From the NCBI GenBank assembly GCA_016222825.1, contig JACRQF010000011.1, positions 1 through 64,000 of the forward strand: a stretch of 64,000 nt of DNA. Direction: 5' to 3'. The translations under genes and the position numbers were made by a program. Each line of letters opens with the position of its first letter. The first letter of the stretch is position 1. Origin of the DNA: Verrucomicrobiota bacterium. Its GTDB lineage: Bacteria; Verrucomicrobiota; Verrucomicrobiia; CAIQCK01. The notes under the pieces were generated by a model. The model worked only from the letters and a program-made list of their open reading frames with translations. It was not told where the DNA came from and ran no database searches. Shown here in pieces: positions 8,578 through 17,102 of this stretch.

Positions 8578-8960
8578 AACCCGGAACCGCCAACATCTGG
8601 GAGCGATGGAACGGCTGGACTCCCGAGACCGGCTTCGGCGATCCCGGCATGAAGTTCCTGTGAATGGACGGCGACCGCGCGGTGCTGGAGGTGGAGGTGG
8701 GGAGTTACCACTTCGCCTCTGGCATGGGCCGGTTACGCTGACGAAGTCAGGGCTTTTGCGCTTGCGTCTGCCGGACGGACGGCGAGAATGCTGGCGCGAA
8801 CGCGGCACCGGCAACAAAGTGGCCATCGGCACGATGCGCGCGTGGATTTTCGCCCCGGACATACTCACGGCCTGCTTGCAGCCCTGACAGGTTACGCCCG
8901 CAGGGCTGGAAGCAGGCGGCAAACCAGCGTCTCAACGCCGATGACCTGAAATCAAAACTC
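8578..8960 (+). repeat. Composite repeat copy 5 with second hairpin
   Basis: GH78 sequence runs ANIWERWNGWTPETGFGDPGM, then jumps to KFL, stop, MDGDRAVLEVEVGSY: an internal deletion between the similar sites GGCATGAA and GGCGTGAAG. Block B (8742-8960) is well kept, with GAAGTCAGGGCTTTTG, a 17-bp inverted repeat at 8870-8886 and 8901-8917 (one mismatch), and the end CTGAAATCAAAACTCG. Bases 8961-9133, up to the lactonase gene, show nothing I can assign. Confidence 0.8.
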
Positions 8961-9133
8961 GACGACACAAAAAGCGATAAATCCTTAACCGCAACCTCAC
9001 CACAGGACCTGCCGTCGCTCCCATTCTCGCCGGCTTGCAGGCCGAGATCGCCAAACTCCGAACCAATCCAAAAAGTCGCCAACGGAATCATGGCGGAAAT
9101 GACCCGCCGTCGTTGACCCACCCCCAAGCCACC

Positions 9134-10189
9134 ATGAAACTCATTGCCCTTGTCTCTCTCGTCACCGCGACGGCGTGCGCGGGACCGACCGTGTTGTATG
9201 TCTCCGAAGGCGGAGACAAACGCATCGCCGTTTTCACGATGGACGAAACCACGGGTGACCTGACCCGGACCGGCGCGCTCGATCTCCCCGGCGCGCCGGG
9301 CAGCCTCGACATCAGCAAGGACCGCGCGCGCCTCTACGCCGCGGTGCGTTCGTCAAAGCAGTTCGCGACTGTGTCGGTGGACCGCAAGACCGGTTTGCTC
9401 TCAAATCCCGTCCTCAGCCCCGCCGGGTTCAACGCGGCTTACGTGCATGTGGACAAAACCGGCAACTGGCTCCTGGCCGCTTCGTATGGCGAGGGAATGG
9501 CCGGGTTGAGCCGGATCAAGAACGGCGTGATCGAAGGCCCGCCCGTCGTCACGCTGGAAACCGGCAAGAAAGCCCACTGCATCCAGACTGATCCGTCCAA
9601 CCGATTCGCGTTCGTGCCGCATGTCGGCGAGTTGAACAAAGTCGAGCAACTCCGCTTCGATGTCGTTGCCGGCACGCTCACGCCGAACACGCCGCGCTCG
9701 ATGCCCGGCGGCGAGGGACAAGGCCCGCGTCACATGCAGTTCCACCCGAACGGACGATGGGTCTATCTCGTCAACGAGCAGGGCAAGAGCGTGACGTTGT
9801 GCGATTACGACAAGCAAGCCGGCACGTTGAAGATTCGCCAGACCGTCACGACAATTCCTGCGGACTGGGACAAGATCAAAGGTTCCTGCGCCGACATCCA
9901 CGTCAGCGCCGATGGACGTTTCGTGTATGCCTCGAATCGGGGCCACGACAGTCTCGCCGCGTTCTCTGTCAACCCCGGCACCGGTGAATTGAAGTCGCTC
10001 GGTCAGACTCCGACAGAAAAGACGCCGCGCTCGTTCTGTCTCATCCACAACTTCGTCGTCTCAGCGGGAGAAGGCTCGCACCGTCTGATCGTGTTTCGTC
10101 GCAACCCGCAAACCGGTGCGCTCACACCCCTGAAGACCTACGACTGCGGCAAAGGACCGGGCTGGGTGTTGGGCGTGAAGTTTGAATGA
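9134..10189 (+). CDS. Exported lactonase-family beta-propeller (YbhE/Pgl-like)
   Basis: 351 residues from ATG 9134, with signal peptide MKLIALVSLVTATACAG. Repeated blade motifs fit the seven-bladed 3-carboxymuconate cyclase/6-phosphogluconolactonase fold: LYVSEGGDKRIAVFTMD, PGSLDISKDRARLYAAVRSS, HCIQTDPSNRFAFVPHVG, GPRHMQFHPNGRWVYLVNE, SADGRFVYASNRGHDSLAAF. Cytosolic Pgl hydrolyses 6-phosphogluconolactone; exported homologues are common in Verrucomicrobiota and Planctomycetota and have uncertain substrates, so I leave the symbol empty. The stop lies about 2 nt before repeat copy 6. Confidence 0.85.
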   Translation: MKLIALVSLVTATACAGPTVLYVSEGGDKRIAVFTMDETTGDLTRTGALDLPGAPGSLDISKDRARLYAAVRSSKQFATVSVDRKTGLLSNPVLSPAGFNAAYVHVDKTGNWLLAASYGEGMAGLSRIKNGVIEGPPVVTLETGKKAHCIQTDPSNRFAFVPHVGELNKVEQLRFDVVAGTLTPNTPRSMPGGEGQGPRHMQFHPNGRWVYLVNEQGKSVTLCDYDKQAGTLKIRQTVTTIPADWDKIKGSCADIHVSADGRFVYASNRGHDSLAAFSVNPGTGELKSLGQTPTEKTPRSFCLIHNFVVSAGEGSHRLIVFRRNPQTGALTPLKTYDCGKGPGWVLGVKFE

Positions 10190-10191
10190 GG

Positions 10192-10269
10192 ATGCCACCG
10201 GCTCATCCACAAGGACACCTTCCCGGCCCGGCGGCCCTCTCCATCAAACACGGCGTCACCAGCATCTGG
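10192..10269 (+). repeat. Composite repeat copy 6 (78-bp fragment filling an intergenic gap)
   Basis: Only the ACCGGCTCATCCACAA to ACCAGCATCTGG part of the GH78 sequence remains, including the altered CTCTCCATCAAACAC frameshift site. It starts about 2 nt after the lactonase stop and ends 3 nt before the minus-strand stop of the transporter gene, so it is essentially the whole intergenic region between two convergent genes. Confidence 0.75.
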
Positions 10270-10272
10270 TTC

Positions 10273-11661
10273 TTACGCGCGGTCTGCTTCGTTGAAATCG
10301 AGCATGGCGGGACGGCGGCGGAATCCGCCCGTCTGAATCGCGGCATAAAGCACGCCGACGGCGAACCAGATGCAGCCCGCGATTTTTGCTGGTTTGGGCA
10401 GGCTCCACCATATCCAGAAACAGAACACCAGTGCTATCACGGGCACCACGAAATCGGTCAGCAACTTGCGGTGGTGACCCGGCGGCGGGTTGAACCAGAA
10501 CGTGCGAATGGCCGCGGCGTTCACACCCATGAAGGCCAGGAAGGCTCCGAAATTGACCAGCTCGGTGGCCCGTTCGTAGTTCAGCAGGAACGCTCCGCCC
10601 AGCGCCAGCAGACCGATCAGCCAGATGTTCAGCGTCGGCGCATTGTGAGAATCGAGCCGGCCGAACACAGCTCGCGGCAGCACGTTGTCGCGTCCCATTC
10701 CGTAGAGCAGCCGTGCCGCGCCGACCTGGCTGGTCAGCCCGCTGCCGAAACAGGTCACCGCCATGATCACCGCAATGGCGCTGAAGAGCCACGGCCCGCC
10801 CACCACGGTCGCGATGTCCATGAACATCGTCTCTTCGTTGGTGAACCTCCCGCTGTCGGGGGAAACTCGCTGGGCCAGATATGCTAGAAGGATGGCGGTC
10901 AGCCCTGTCACGAGGCAGACCAGCACGGTGGCCAAGGGCACGGTCCGCTTTGGCTCTCGAGCGTCTTCGGCGAGCGTGGTGATGCCGTCGAAACCCACAT
11001 AGGCGGCCGCGGCAAACGACGTGGCAGTGCACACGTCAGCGAAGTTGAACGTGGCCGGATTGTAGAACGGAGCCAGCGACACCAGTCCCGACCAGCCTGC
11101 GGTGTGGAACAGATAACGCGCCGCTCCAACGACGAACGCCACGGCCACGGCCACCATTGCGGCCATGAGCACTTGATTGGCTCGTGCGGTGGCGCGAATG
11201 CCTCGGGCGTTGAGCACGGTCATGCCCACGCCGATGATCAAGACCCAGCCCCAATAAGGAACGGCCGGCACCAGCCGGTTGGCGCTGAGCGCGCCGTAAA
11301 TCACGTTCACGACGGGGATGATCACGTAGTCCATCACCATGGTCCAACCGGCGAGGAAGCCCAAGTGCGGGTTCAGTCCCCGACCCACATAGGTGTAGGC
11401 CGAGCCTGCCGACGGGTAGAGCGCGGCCATGCGGCCGTAGCTCACCGCCGTGACCAGCATGGCTCCCATGGCGATCAGGATCGAGGTGGCCGTGTGGCCG
11501 TGCGACCTTGCCGTGGCCACACCATAAAGACCCATAATGCCCACCGGCTGCAGGAGCACGAGGCCGTAGAACACCAAGTCGTTCAGCCCGAGCACACGCT
11601 TCAATTTCGGCGAAGCGGCGTCCTTCGCAGTTGTGTCCGCGGTGGCAGGCAGCGAACTCAT
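10273..11661 (-). CDS. APC-superfamily amino acid permease
   Basis: 462 residues, about 12 membrane helices, integral to the inner membrane. The N-terminal helix 1 region LNDLVFYGLVLLQPVGIMGLYG is the APC broken-helix substrate site. AALYPSAGSAYTYVGRGLNPHLGF matches the conserved helix 2/3 segment, and AAYVGFDGITTLAEDAREP matches the helix 6 to loop motif. The start overlaps the stop of the DegT-family gene by 4 nt (ATGA), so both are one operon and the permease probably imports a compound used or made by that enzyme. This pair is the only cargo in the repeat array on the minus strand. Confidence 0.9.
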   Translation of the reverse strand: MSSLPATADTTAKDAASPKLKRVLGLNDLVFYGLVLLQPVGIMGLYGVATARSHGHTATSILIAMGAMLVTAVSYGRMAALYPSAGSAYTYVGRGLNPHLGFLAGWTMVMDYVIIPVVNVIYGALSANRLVPAVPYWGWVLIIGVGMTVLNARGIRATARANQVLMAAMVAVAVAFVVGAARYLFHTAGWSGLVSLAPFYNPATFNFADVCTATSFAAAAYVGFDGITTLAEDAREPKRTVPLATVLVCLVTGLTAILLAYLAQRVSPDSGRFTNEETMFMDIATVVGGPWLFSAIAVIMAVTCFGSGLTSQVGAARLLYGMGRDNVLPRAVFGRLDSHNAPTLNIWLIGLLALGGAFLLNYERATELVNFGAFLAFMGVNAAAIRTFWFNPPPGHHRKLLTDFVVPVIALVFCFWIWWSLPKPAKIAGCIWFAVGVLYAAIQTGGFRRRPAMLDFNEADRA

Positions 11662-12989
11662 GCCGCTCCCCGGCGCAGTTCCGAAACGCTCTCGATGACC
11701 GCGTCGCCGAGATAGCGAATCTGCGCGGCTGAGAGACCGTAGATTGGCAGGTGGGTGAAGCGGTGATTGAACAGATCCTCGCAGACCGGGCAGCTCGCCT
11801 CGATGGCCGCCGTGTCGTAGCCCAGTTGCCGCAGGATTTGGAACTTGTAGAGCGGGCCAAAATGCGGGATCTGCGTCACCCCGCGTTCGGCCAACTTGGC
11901 CTTCAAGGCTTGAATGTCGGCGCCGACAACCTGCGGGTCTATCTGCAACTGGTAGAGGTGATGTGTTCCCCGGGTCGTGCCGTGGTCCATGGGCGTGCCG
12001 CGCAGTCCGGGCACGCACTGGAGGCGGCGATTGAGTTCGCGAGCCGCCGCGCGCCGGACTGCGATGATCTCGTCCACGCGATGCAACTGGCTCTTGAGGG
12101 CCACCGCCTGAATCTCCGTGGCCGAGTGGTTGCCCGCCACGAACGGACCGCGCATGCCGTCAACAGCCACCACGTCGTAGAGCCAGTTGGGGATCTTCTT
12201 GGAGAGGTCCAGCCCCACGAAGCGGCTCTTGCTGAATTCACGGCCGAACTTCGTATTGGTCACGAGGATGCCGCCTTCGCCCAATGCGTTGATGTTCTTC
12301 ACCTCGTGGAAGCTGTAGGCGCCGAAATGACCGATCGTGCCCAAGCGCCGGCCGCGATAGCTGCCGCCGAACCCGTGGGCCGCGTCTTCCAGGACGATCA
12401 AGCCGTGTTGTCTGGCCAGCCGCATGATCGGCGCCATGTCCACCGGCCAGCCGCCGATGTGGACCGGCACGATCATCCGCGTGCGGGGCGTGATTTTGCG
12501 CGCCACGTCGGCCGGATTCATGTTGACCGTCTGCGGGTCCAAGTCCGCCAGCACCACCTTGGCGCCGATCGAGAGCGGATAGACAATCGTGGCGATGAAG
12601 GTGATGGCCGGCACGATCACTTCGTCGCCCGGGCGCAATCCGGCCATCTTGTAGGCGATCTCGAACCCGGCCGTGGCATTGGTCAGGAACAAGGCGTGCC
12701 GGACGTTGAGATACTTCCCGACCGCCTCTTCAAGCTCCTTCACGCGGTTGCCCAAAGTGAGTTTGGTGGCCAGGTTCCCGGTGGCTGCCAGTCCACCGAC
12801 CGCCTGCCGCACTTCGGCCAGCTTGCGGCGGTAAATGGCTTGATTGCCCGAGCCAGCAGGCACCAAGAACTCGACGATCTTCATCACGTCGTCCAGCCGC
12901 ATGGGTTCACCGACCGCCGGCCAGCCAATCTTGGCCGCGCCGGTTGCATAGCGGAAATCGGAAATCTGGCCTTTCTCTTTCTGCTTCAT
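11658..12989 (-). CDS. DegT/DnrJ/EryC1-family PLP aminotransferase
   Basis: 443 residues; ATG at 12989 with AAGGAGG 7 nt upstream, the strongest ribosome site in this area. The fold-type I pattern is clear: GNRVKELEEAVGKYLNVRHA, SNATAGFE-like FLTNATAGFEIAY, VIVPAITFIAT, VHIGGWPVDM, LEDAAHGFGGSYRGRRLGTIG, and YSFHEVKNINALGEGG with the PLP lysine in EVKN. Family members transaminate keto-sugars or act in aminohydroxy compound synthesis. No sugar genes are adjacent, and coupling to an amino acid permease hints at a different substrate. Confidence 0.9.
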   Translation of the reverse strand: MKQKEKGQISDFRYATGAAKIGWPAVGEPMRLDDVMKIVEFLVPAGSGNQAIYRRKLAEVRQAVGGLAATGNLATKLTLGNRVKELEEAVGKYLNVRHALFLTNATAGFEIAYKMAGLRPGDEVIVPAITFIATIVYPLSIGAKVVLADLDPQTVNMNPADVARKITPRTRMIVPVHIGGWPVDMAPIMRLARQHGLIVLEDAAHGFGGSYRGRRLGTIGHFGAYSFHEVKNINALGEGGILVTNTKFGREFSKSRFVGLDLSKKIPNWLYDVVAVDGMRGPFVAGNHSATEIQAVALKSQLHRVDEIIAVRRAAARELNRRLQCVPGLRGTPMDHGTTRGTHHLYQLQIDPQVVGADIQALKAKLAERGVTQIPHFGPLYKFQILRQLGYDTAAIEASCPVCEDLFNHRFTHLPIYGLSAAQIRYLGDAVIESVSELRRGAA

Positions 12990-13102
12990 AACGCCTCCTT
13001 CAGTAATCGAGTTCGCTCTCCAGCCATGTTCATGAGCATACCCTCCCTCGACTCGGTTCTGCAATAACTGGTGCCGAACGCTTGCCGAAGAGAAGAGCTT
13101 GT
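12990..13102 (-). promoter_or_regulatory. Leader/promoter region of the DegT-permease operon
   Basis: This 113-bp gap before repeat copy 7 must hold the operon's minus-strand promoter unless it lies in the repeat. I see the strong ribosome site next to ATG 12989 but no convincing -35/-10 pair. Confidence 0.3.
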
Positions 13103-13489
13103 CCCGACTTGGCGATTTCGGCATGAACAGCTTCGTCCACTACAGCCGCCGTCCTCGTCCCCGCCAAGAGCGGCGACGCGATCACCGAGAGCCCCGAAAG
13201 CTTTCGGGGCTGGCGAAAGCCCCCGGCGTGAAGTTCCTGCGAATGGAAGGCGACCGCGCGGTGCTGGAGGTGGAGGCGGGGAGTTATCGGTTTGGCTCTG
13301 GCATGGGCCGATTACGTTGACGGAGTCAGGACTTTTTGCCGTTGTGCCGCATTTGCAGCGGAATATAATGCCGCGCCAACCACCGATGAACATGACCACT
13401 GCCACAACGGAGCCAGCGCGACAGTCGGAGCGTGAACTTCGCCTCGGTGGAACCTTCAGGCAGTTAGAATCAAAATCCCTATTCCCAAG
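13103..13489 (+). repeat. Composite repeat copy 7 with a 20-bp perfect palindrome
   Basis: GH78 sequence GDFGMNSFVHYS jumps to VLVPAKSGDAITES (internal deletion) and continues to the terminal stop near 13320. A perfect 20-bp palindrome, GCCCCGAAAGCTTTCGGGGC, sits at 13191-13210 where other copies read AGCGGCAAGCCGCTGGCG. Block B (13321-13489) lacks the large hairpin and ends ATCAAAATCCCTATTCCC, about 10 nt before the next gene. Confidence 0.8.
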
Positions 13490-13499
13490 GCGTCCTTCC

Positions 13500-13856
13500 A
13501 TGAAAATCATTGTTCTCGCAGCCGTTTCAATATTCGCCCTTCTAAATCCCGAGGTGCAGGCAGCGCCCGGCGCCAGAGTCGAAGCCAAGGAAGCCGAGAT
13601 TATTTTGCCGAAGATCGAACTTCGCGAGGCCACGCTCGATGAGGCGGTCGCGGCGGTTGTGAAGATGTCGCGGGAGCACGACCCTCGTAAACAGGGGGTG
13701 AACGTCTTTCTCAAACTCTCCAACCCCAATACAGCCAAAGTGACGCTGTCTCTGAAGAATGTCGCTGTATCGCAGGCGCTGCGATACATCGCAGACCTCG
13801 CTGGCCTCATGCTCAGCAAGGGACGCGGAGCCTTTGTGCTATCTTCGGCCAAATAA
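13500..13856 (+). CDS. Small exported STN-like protein
   Basis: 118 residues; ATG 13500 starts signal peptide MKIIVLAAVSIFALLNPEVQA. The mature part has the secretin/TonB short N-terminal (STN) pattern: KIELREATLDEAVAAVVKMS, a strand-rich VNVFLKLSN, then VTLSLKNVAVSQALRYIADLAG. In secretins and TonB receptors this domain precedes a larger body; here it stands alone, as often seen in Verrucomicrobiota and Planctomycetota. A periplasmic protein-interaction role is likely but no partner is encoded nearby. It is enclosed between repeat copies 7 and 8. Confidence 0.75.
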   Translation: MKIIVLAAVSIFALLNPEVQAAPGARVEAKEAEIILPKIELREATLDEAVAAVVKMSREHDPRKQGVNVFLKLSNPNTAKVTLSLKNVAVSQALRYIADLAGLMLSKGRGAFVLSSAK

Positions 13857-13887
13857 AACTGTCGGTCATCGGCGTCAACGGTCATCC

Positions 13888-14238
13888 GGGTCACATCCCC
13901 CACAAACAACATTTGGCTGATGGGTAGAACATCGAGGCGCGCGACTGCCATCTCGCCGCCGGCTTCATCGGCACAAAGGACCTGATGCTCGCGCTGGCGA
14001 AGATCGGTCGCAACCCCGACACAGGCCTTGGGGCGGGCGACGTCGCCTGCTGGCTCATCCACAACGATACGTTCCCGTCGTGGGGTTTCTCGATCAAACA
14101 CGGCGCCACGAGCTTCTGATTCTTTTGTTTGCATCGGCGGGTCGGATGGCGAGAATGCCGCCGATGAGCACGGCACCGACAACAAAGCAGCCATCGGCAC
14201 GCCCCAACGCCGGCAGCCTGAAATCAAGATTCCTTTCC
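13888..14238 (+). repeat. Composite repeat copy 8 (intact-frame subtype)
   Basis: The leader GGGTCACATCCCC starts at 13888, about 30 nt after the previous stop. GH78 sequence runs to GATSF at 14119 with the 24-bp insertion but with the original TGGGGTTTCTCGATCAAA reading, so no frameshift. It then joins block B at ATTCTTTTGTTTGCATCGG, exactly as in copy 9. Block B ends near 14238, 6 nt before the next ATG, and has lost the hairpin. Confidence 0.82.
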
Positions 14239-14244
14239 ACGTCC

Positions 14245-16650
14245 ATGCGGCATGATGGGCAGGTCTTGAAACGGAGCAACCGACGGAGCCGTTCGCTGTG
14301 GGTGATGACACTCGTTATTTTCTCCCTTTCGGTCGCCGTGCTCACCTTGCATGCACAGCAGCGCGTGGAGGTGACGCGTGATGCGTGGATCTCCGCCTAC
14401 TCGAAAGAGGTGGAGGGAAACAATGGCGGATCGTCAAGGCTGAAGCTCAAGGGCATCCAGGAGTTCTTCCTCATTGATTTCGATCCGGTGCCGCTGCGCG
14501 GGAAGAAGATCGTCAAAGCACAGCTTCATGTGCATCTGTTGTCGCCGGAGTGGCCGTTGCGGCGCGTGACAGTCTCGACGATCACGCAGGAGTGGGTGGA
14601 AGGCACGGGCAGCGGCTACGCGAAGGTGCCGGGAGCGAGTTCCTTCAGGTGGGCGAAGACTGGCGAACTGCGCTGGGGCAAAGACGAGCCGGACATCACG
14701 AGTGTCGTTTGTGGCGAGGGTGGTTCGGTTTGGAGTCTTGGTGATGCCTCGGCGCCAGATGCGGGGGGTTGGCAGATCATCCCCATCGGGACGGAAGTGG
14801 TGCAGGCAAGGCTCGATGGCCATTCGCACGGCTTCTTCGTAATTGACGACGTGGGCAATGAATACACGCGTGATGGAAATGCCGTCACCTTCAACAACTT
14901 CGTGAATCGCTATGTCTCCAGCCGCGAGGACAAAAAAACCTTCCGTCCCTATTTCACCCTTTGGGTCGAGGAGGGGACTGTGGCGGTTCGGAAGCCGGTG
15001 GCGGAGGCGCGAAGCGTCACTGCGGCTGTTTTGCCGGAATCACCACTCATCGAGCCGCTGAAGCCAACAGTGCCGGCTCGCGATATGTTTGGCCGTGAAC
15101 TGGCATCGGCGCACTTTTTCGCCGCGAAGGGTGAATCGGTTGGCTTTTCCGTTGCGGCGAAACTCAGCAAGGTGGTCGTCAAAGCGCCCGGCATCAACGT
15201 GAAGCTCTACTCGATGCCGAAAGTGGGCGGATTCCACGATCCGCTCGTGCCGGCGGGTTTCGACGCGGGCGTGGCGGAGGGCGAGGAGACCTTCATTGAC
15301 CTGCATGTGCCGAAAAACACGCCGCGCGGCACGCATGGCGGCACGGTGATGGTGAATGGCGCGGCGATGCCGGTGAGCATCACGGTTTGGAACTTCACGC
15401 TGCCGGACCGTCTTTCTTTTCTGCCGCAGATGAACGCCTACGGTCTGCCGGGGCGTGTGCGTGACTACTACCGGCTCGCGCACGAACATCGCGCGGTGCT
15501 GAACCAGCTCCCCTACGGCTGGCGAGGAAACGTTGATGAGCCTGCGCCGAAGATCGGCGGCGATGGGAATTGGGACTGGAGGCAATTCGACGCGGAGTTC
15601 GGTCCGCTGCTCGATGGCAGCGCCTTTGCCGATCTGCCGCGCGGCGCGGCCCCGGTGGATGCCTTTTACCTGCTGTTGAACGAGAACTGGCCGATGAAGC
15701 ACGACGAGCACTTCAAGGGCGGCTACTGGATCGAGCACGCGTTTGACGACGCCTACTGGACGCAGTTCCGCGCCGCGGCGGCGGAGATCGCGAAGCACTT
15801 CGAGGCGAAAGGCTGGACGGAACCGATGTTCGAGTTCTACCTGAACAACAAGGTCTATTTCAAAAAGAACGACTGGCGGAAATGCAGCGCGGCGTGGATT
15901 TTCGACGAGCCGGTGCACACACAGGACTTCTGGGCCATTCGCCACTACGGGCGCGAGTTCTGGAAGGCCGTCTCGCCCTACCCGAACGTGCGCCTCGCTT
16001 ATCGCGCGGACATTTCCCGGCCGCAGTGGCAGCGCGATCTGCTGGATGAATGCGTGAACGTCGAGGTCGTCAGCGGCGTGCTGCGCAGCTACTGGCCGCG
16101 TGTGAACCGCAGAGCGAAACAGTTTGGCAATCTCTATTACATGTATGGCGGCGCGAACGCCATCGGCACGCCGAACGTCGCCAACGCGGCATGGTGTGTC
16201 GAGTCTTGGTCGTTGGGCGCTGACGGTGTAGTGCCCTGGAACACCATCGGCAAACCAAGTGCATGGAACGCGCCCGATGAACTCTCTGTGCTCTACCCCA
16301 CACCCAACGGCCCCGTGCCGAGCTTGCGCCTGAAGGCATTCCGCGCCGGTCAGCAACTCGTGGAGTATCTCACGCAATACTGCGCTGTCAGCGGCGCGAG
16401 TCGCGAAAGTGTCATGGCCGCGCTTCGCGCCACTCCCGGCCTCGGCGCTACGCTGGTCAAGAAAAGCGAGGAAGACGCCGGCAAGTCGCAGTTTGGCTCG
16501 GCCACCCAGCCCGCGTTTGAATCGCTGCGTCTGGCCATCGGCCAGTATCTTGATGCCAAAGCGCCCGCGCCGAGGGACCGCTGGTTTGATCCGCGCCCGC
16601 GGCGGCCTGATCCTTCGCAAGCGCCGCTGATCAAGCTTCTGACACAGTGA
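14245..16650 (+). CDS. Secreted DUF4091-like (GH123-related) protein
   Basis: 801 residues. ATG 14245 gives a long basic N-region and a hydrophobic helix (VMTLVIFSLSVAVLTLHAQQ), a plausible signal peptide. An N-terminal beta domain (WISAYSKEVEGNNGG, about 50-250) is DNRLRE/carbohydrate-binding-like. The centre carries a beta domain (ETFIDLHVPKNTPRGTHGG) and a TIM barrel with Asp554-Glu555 in AWIFDEPVHTQ. The C-terminal end (VPSLRLKAFRAGQQLVEYL) replaces the usual RDGIEDYEY hallmark but sits in the same place. Probably a glycoside hydrolase of unknown substrate. The repeat upstream is open in the same frame. Confidence 0.8.
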   Translation: MRHDGQVLKRSNRRSRSLWVMTLVIFSLSVAVLTLHAQQRVEVTRDAWISAYSKEVEGNNGGSSRLKLKGIQEFFLIDFDPVPLRGKKIVKAQLHVHLLSPEWPLRRVTVSTITQEWVEGTGSGYAKVPGASSFRWAKTGELRWGKDEPDITSVVCGEGGSVWSLGDASAPDAGGWQIIPIGTEVVQARLDGHSHGFFVIDDVGNEYTRDGNAVTFNNFVNRYVSSREDKKTFRPYFTLWVEEGTVAVRKPVAEARSVTAAVLPESPLIEPLKPTVPARDMFGRELASAHFFAAKGESVGFSVAAKLSKVVVKAPGINVKLYSMPKVGGFHDPLVPAGFDAGVAEGEETFIDLHVPKNTPRGTHGGTVMVNGAAMPVSITVWNFTLPDRLSFLPQMNAYGLPGRVRDYYRLAHEHRAVLNQLPYGWRGNVDEPAPKIGGDGNWDWRQFDAEFGPLLDGSAFADLPRGAAPVDAFYLLLNENWPMKHDEHFKGGYWIEHAFDDAYWTQFRAAAAEIAKHFEAKGWTEPMFEFYLNNKVYFKKNDWRKCSAAWIFDEPVHTQDFWAIRHYGREFWKAVSPYPNVRLAYRADISRPQWQRDLLDECVNVEVVSGVLRSYWPRVNRRAKQFGNLYYMYGGANAIGTPNVANAAWCVESWSLGADGVVPWNTIGKPSAWNAPDELSVLYPTPNGPVPSLRLKAFRAGQQLVEYLTQYCAVSGASRESVMAALRATPGLGATLVKKSEEDAGKSQFGSATQPAFESLRLAIGQYLDAKAPAPRDRWFDPRPRRPDPSQAPLIKLLTQ

Positions 16651-16740
16651 TGGCATCGCCTAAACGGATCACGCCATCGTTCAACATTTCCGCCCGCAGG
16701 CCGCCGCAACACATTGTTGGCGCTCACCTCGCGCCTCTTG
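16651..16740. other. Unassigned sequence between DUF4091 gene and repeat copy 9
   Basis: On the minus strand this reads as part of an open frame (NNKRREVSANNVLRRPAGGN) that may be a gene remnant. I cannot name a family for it. Confidence 0.3.
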
Positions 16741-17099
16741 TTATTGATGCTCGCGCTGGCGAAGATCGGCCGCAACCCCGACACAGGCCTCGGGGCGGGC
16801 GACGTCGCCTACCGGCTCATCCACAACGACACGTTCCCGTCGTGGGGTTTCTCGATCAAACACGGCGCCACGAGCATCTGATTCTTTTGTTTGCATCGGC
16901 GGGTCGGATGGCGAGAATGCCGCCGATGAGCATGGCACCGCAAACAATGCAGCCATTGGCGCGCGGCGCGCGAGGATTTCATCTCCGGACCTACTTACGG
17001 TCTGCTTCCCGCCTTGACGGGCTACGCTCGCAGGGCCGGACGCAGGCCGCAAATCGGTGCCTCGACGCCGGTGGGCGGCAGTCAAAACTTTTATCCTTC
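16741..17099 (+). repeat. Composite repeat copy 9, running into the sulfatase gene
   Basis: GH78 sequence starts at LMLALAKIGRN and runs to GATSI with the 24-bp insertion and no frameshift. It joins block B at the same ATTCTTTTGTTTGCATCGG junction as copy 8. Block B holds a decayed version of the hairpin (about 17004-17049) and ends GTCAAAACTTTTATCC at 17081-17096, inside what should be the first codons of the sulfatase. Confidence 0.82.
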
Positions 17100-17102
17100 G
17101 TC

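Noticed and set aside
8444..8887. Plus-strand open frame over repeat copy 5
   Set aside because: It is made of repeat sequence and the antisense of an SGNH remnant; no independent coding evidence.
268..8960. Block B hairpins as classical integron attC sites
   Set aside because: No GTT(A/G)RRY core sites, no attI and no tyrosine integrase are visible; the hairpin is present in only a few copies. The similarity to integrons is in layout only.
10186..10887. Plus-strand frame starting after the lactonase
   Set aside because: It is antisense to the APC permease and begins in repeat copy 6.
14094..14260. Minus-strand hydrophobic peptide (FVVGAVLIGGILAIRPADA) encoded in block B
   Set aside because: It recurs in several copies, but the frame is broken in others (copies 3, 5, 7, 10) and has no ribosome site, so I treat it as a by-product of the repeat.
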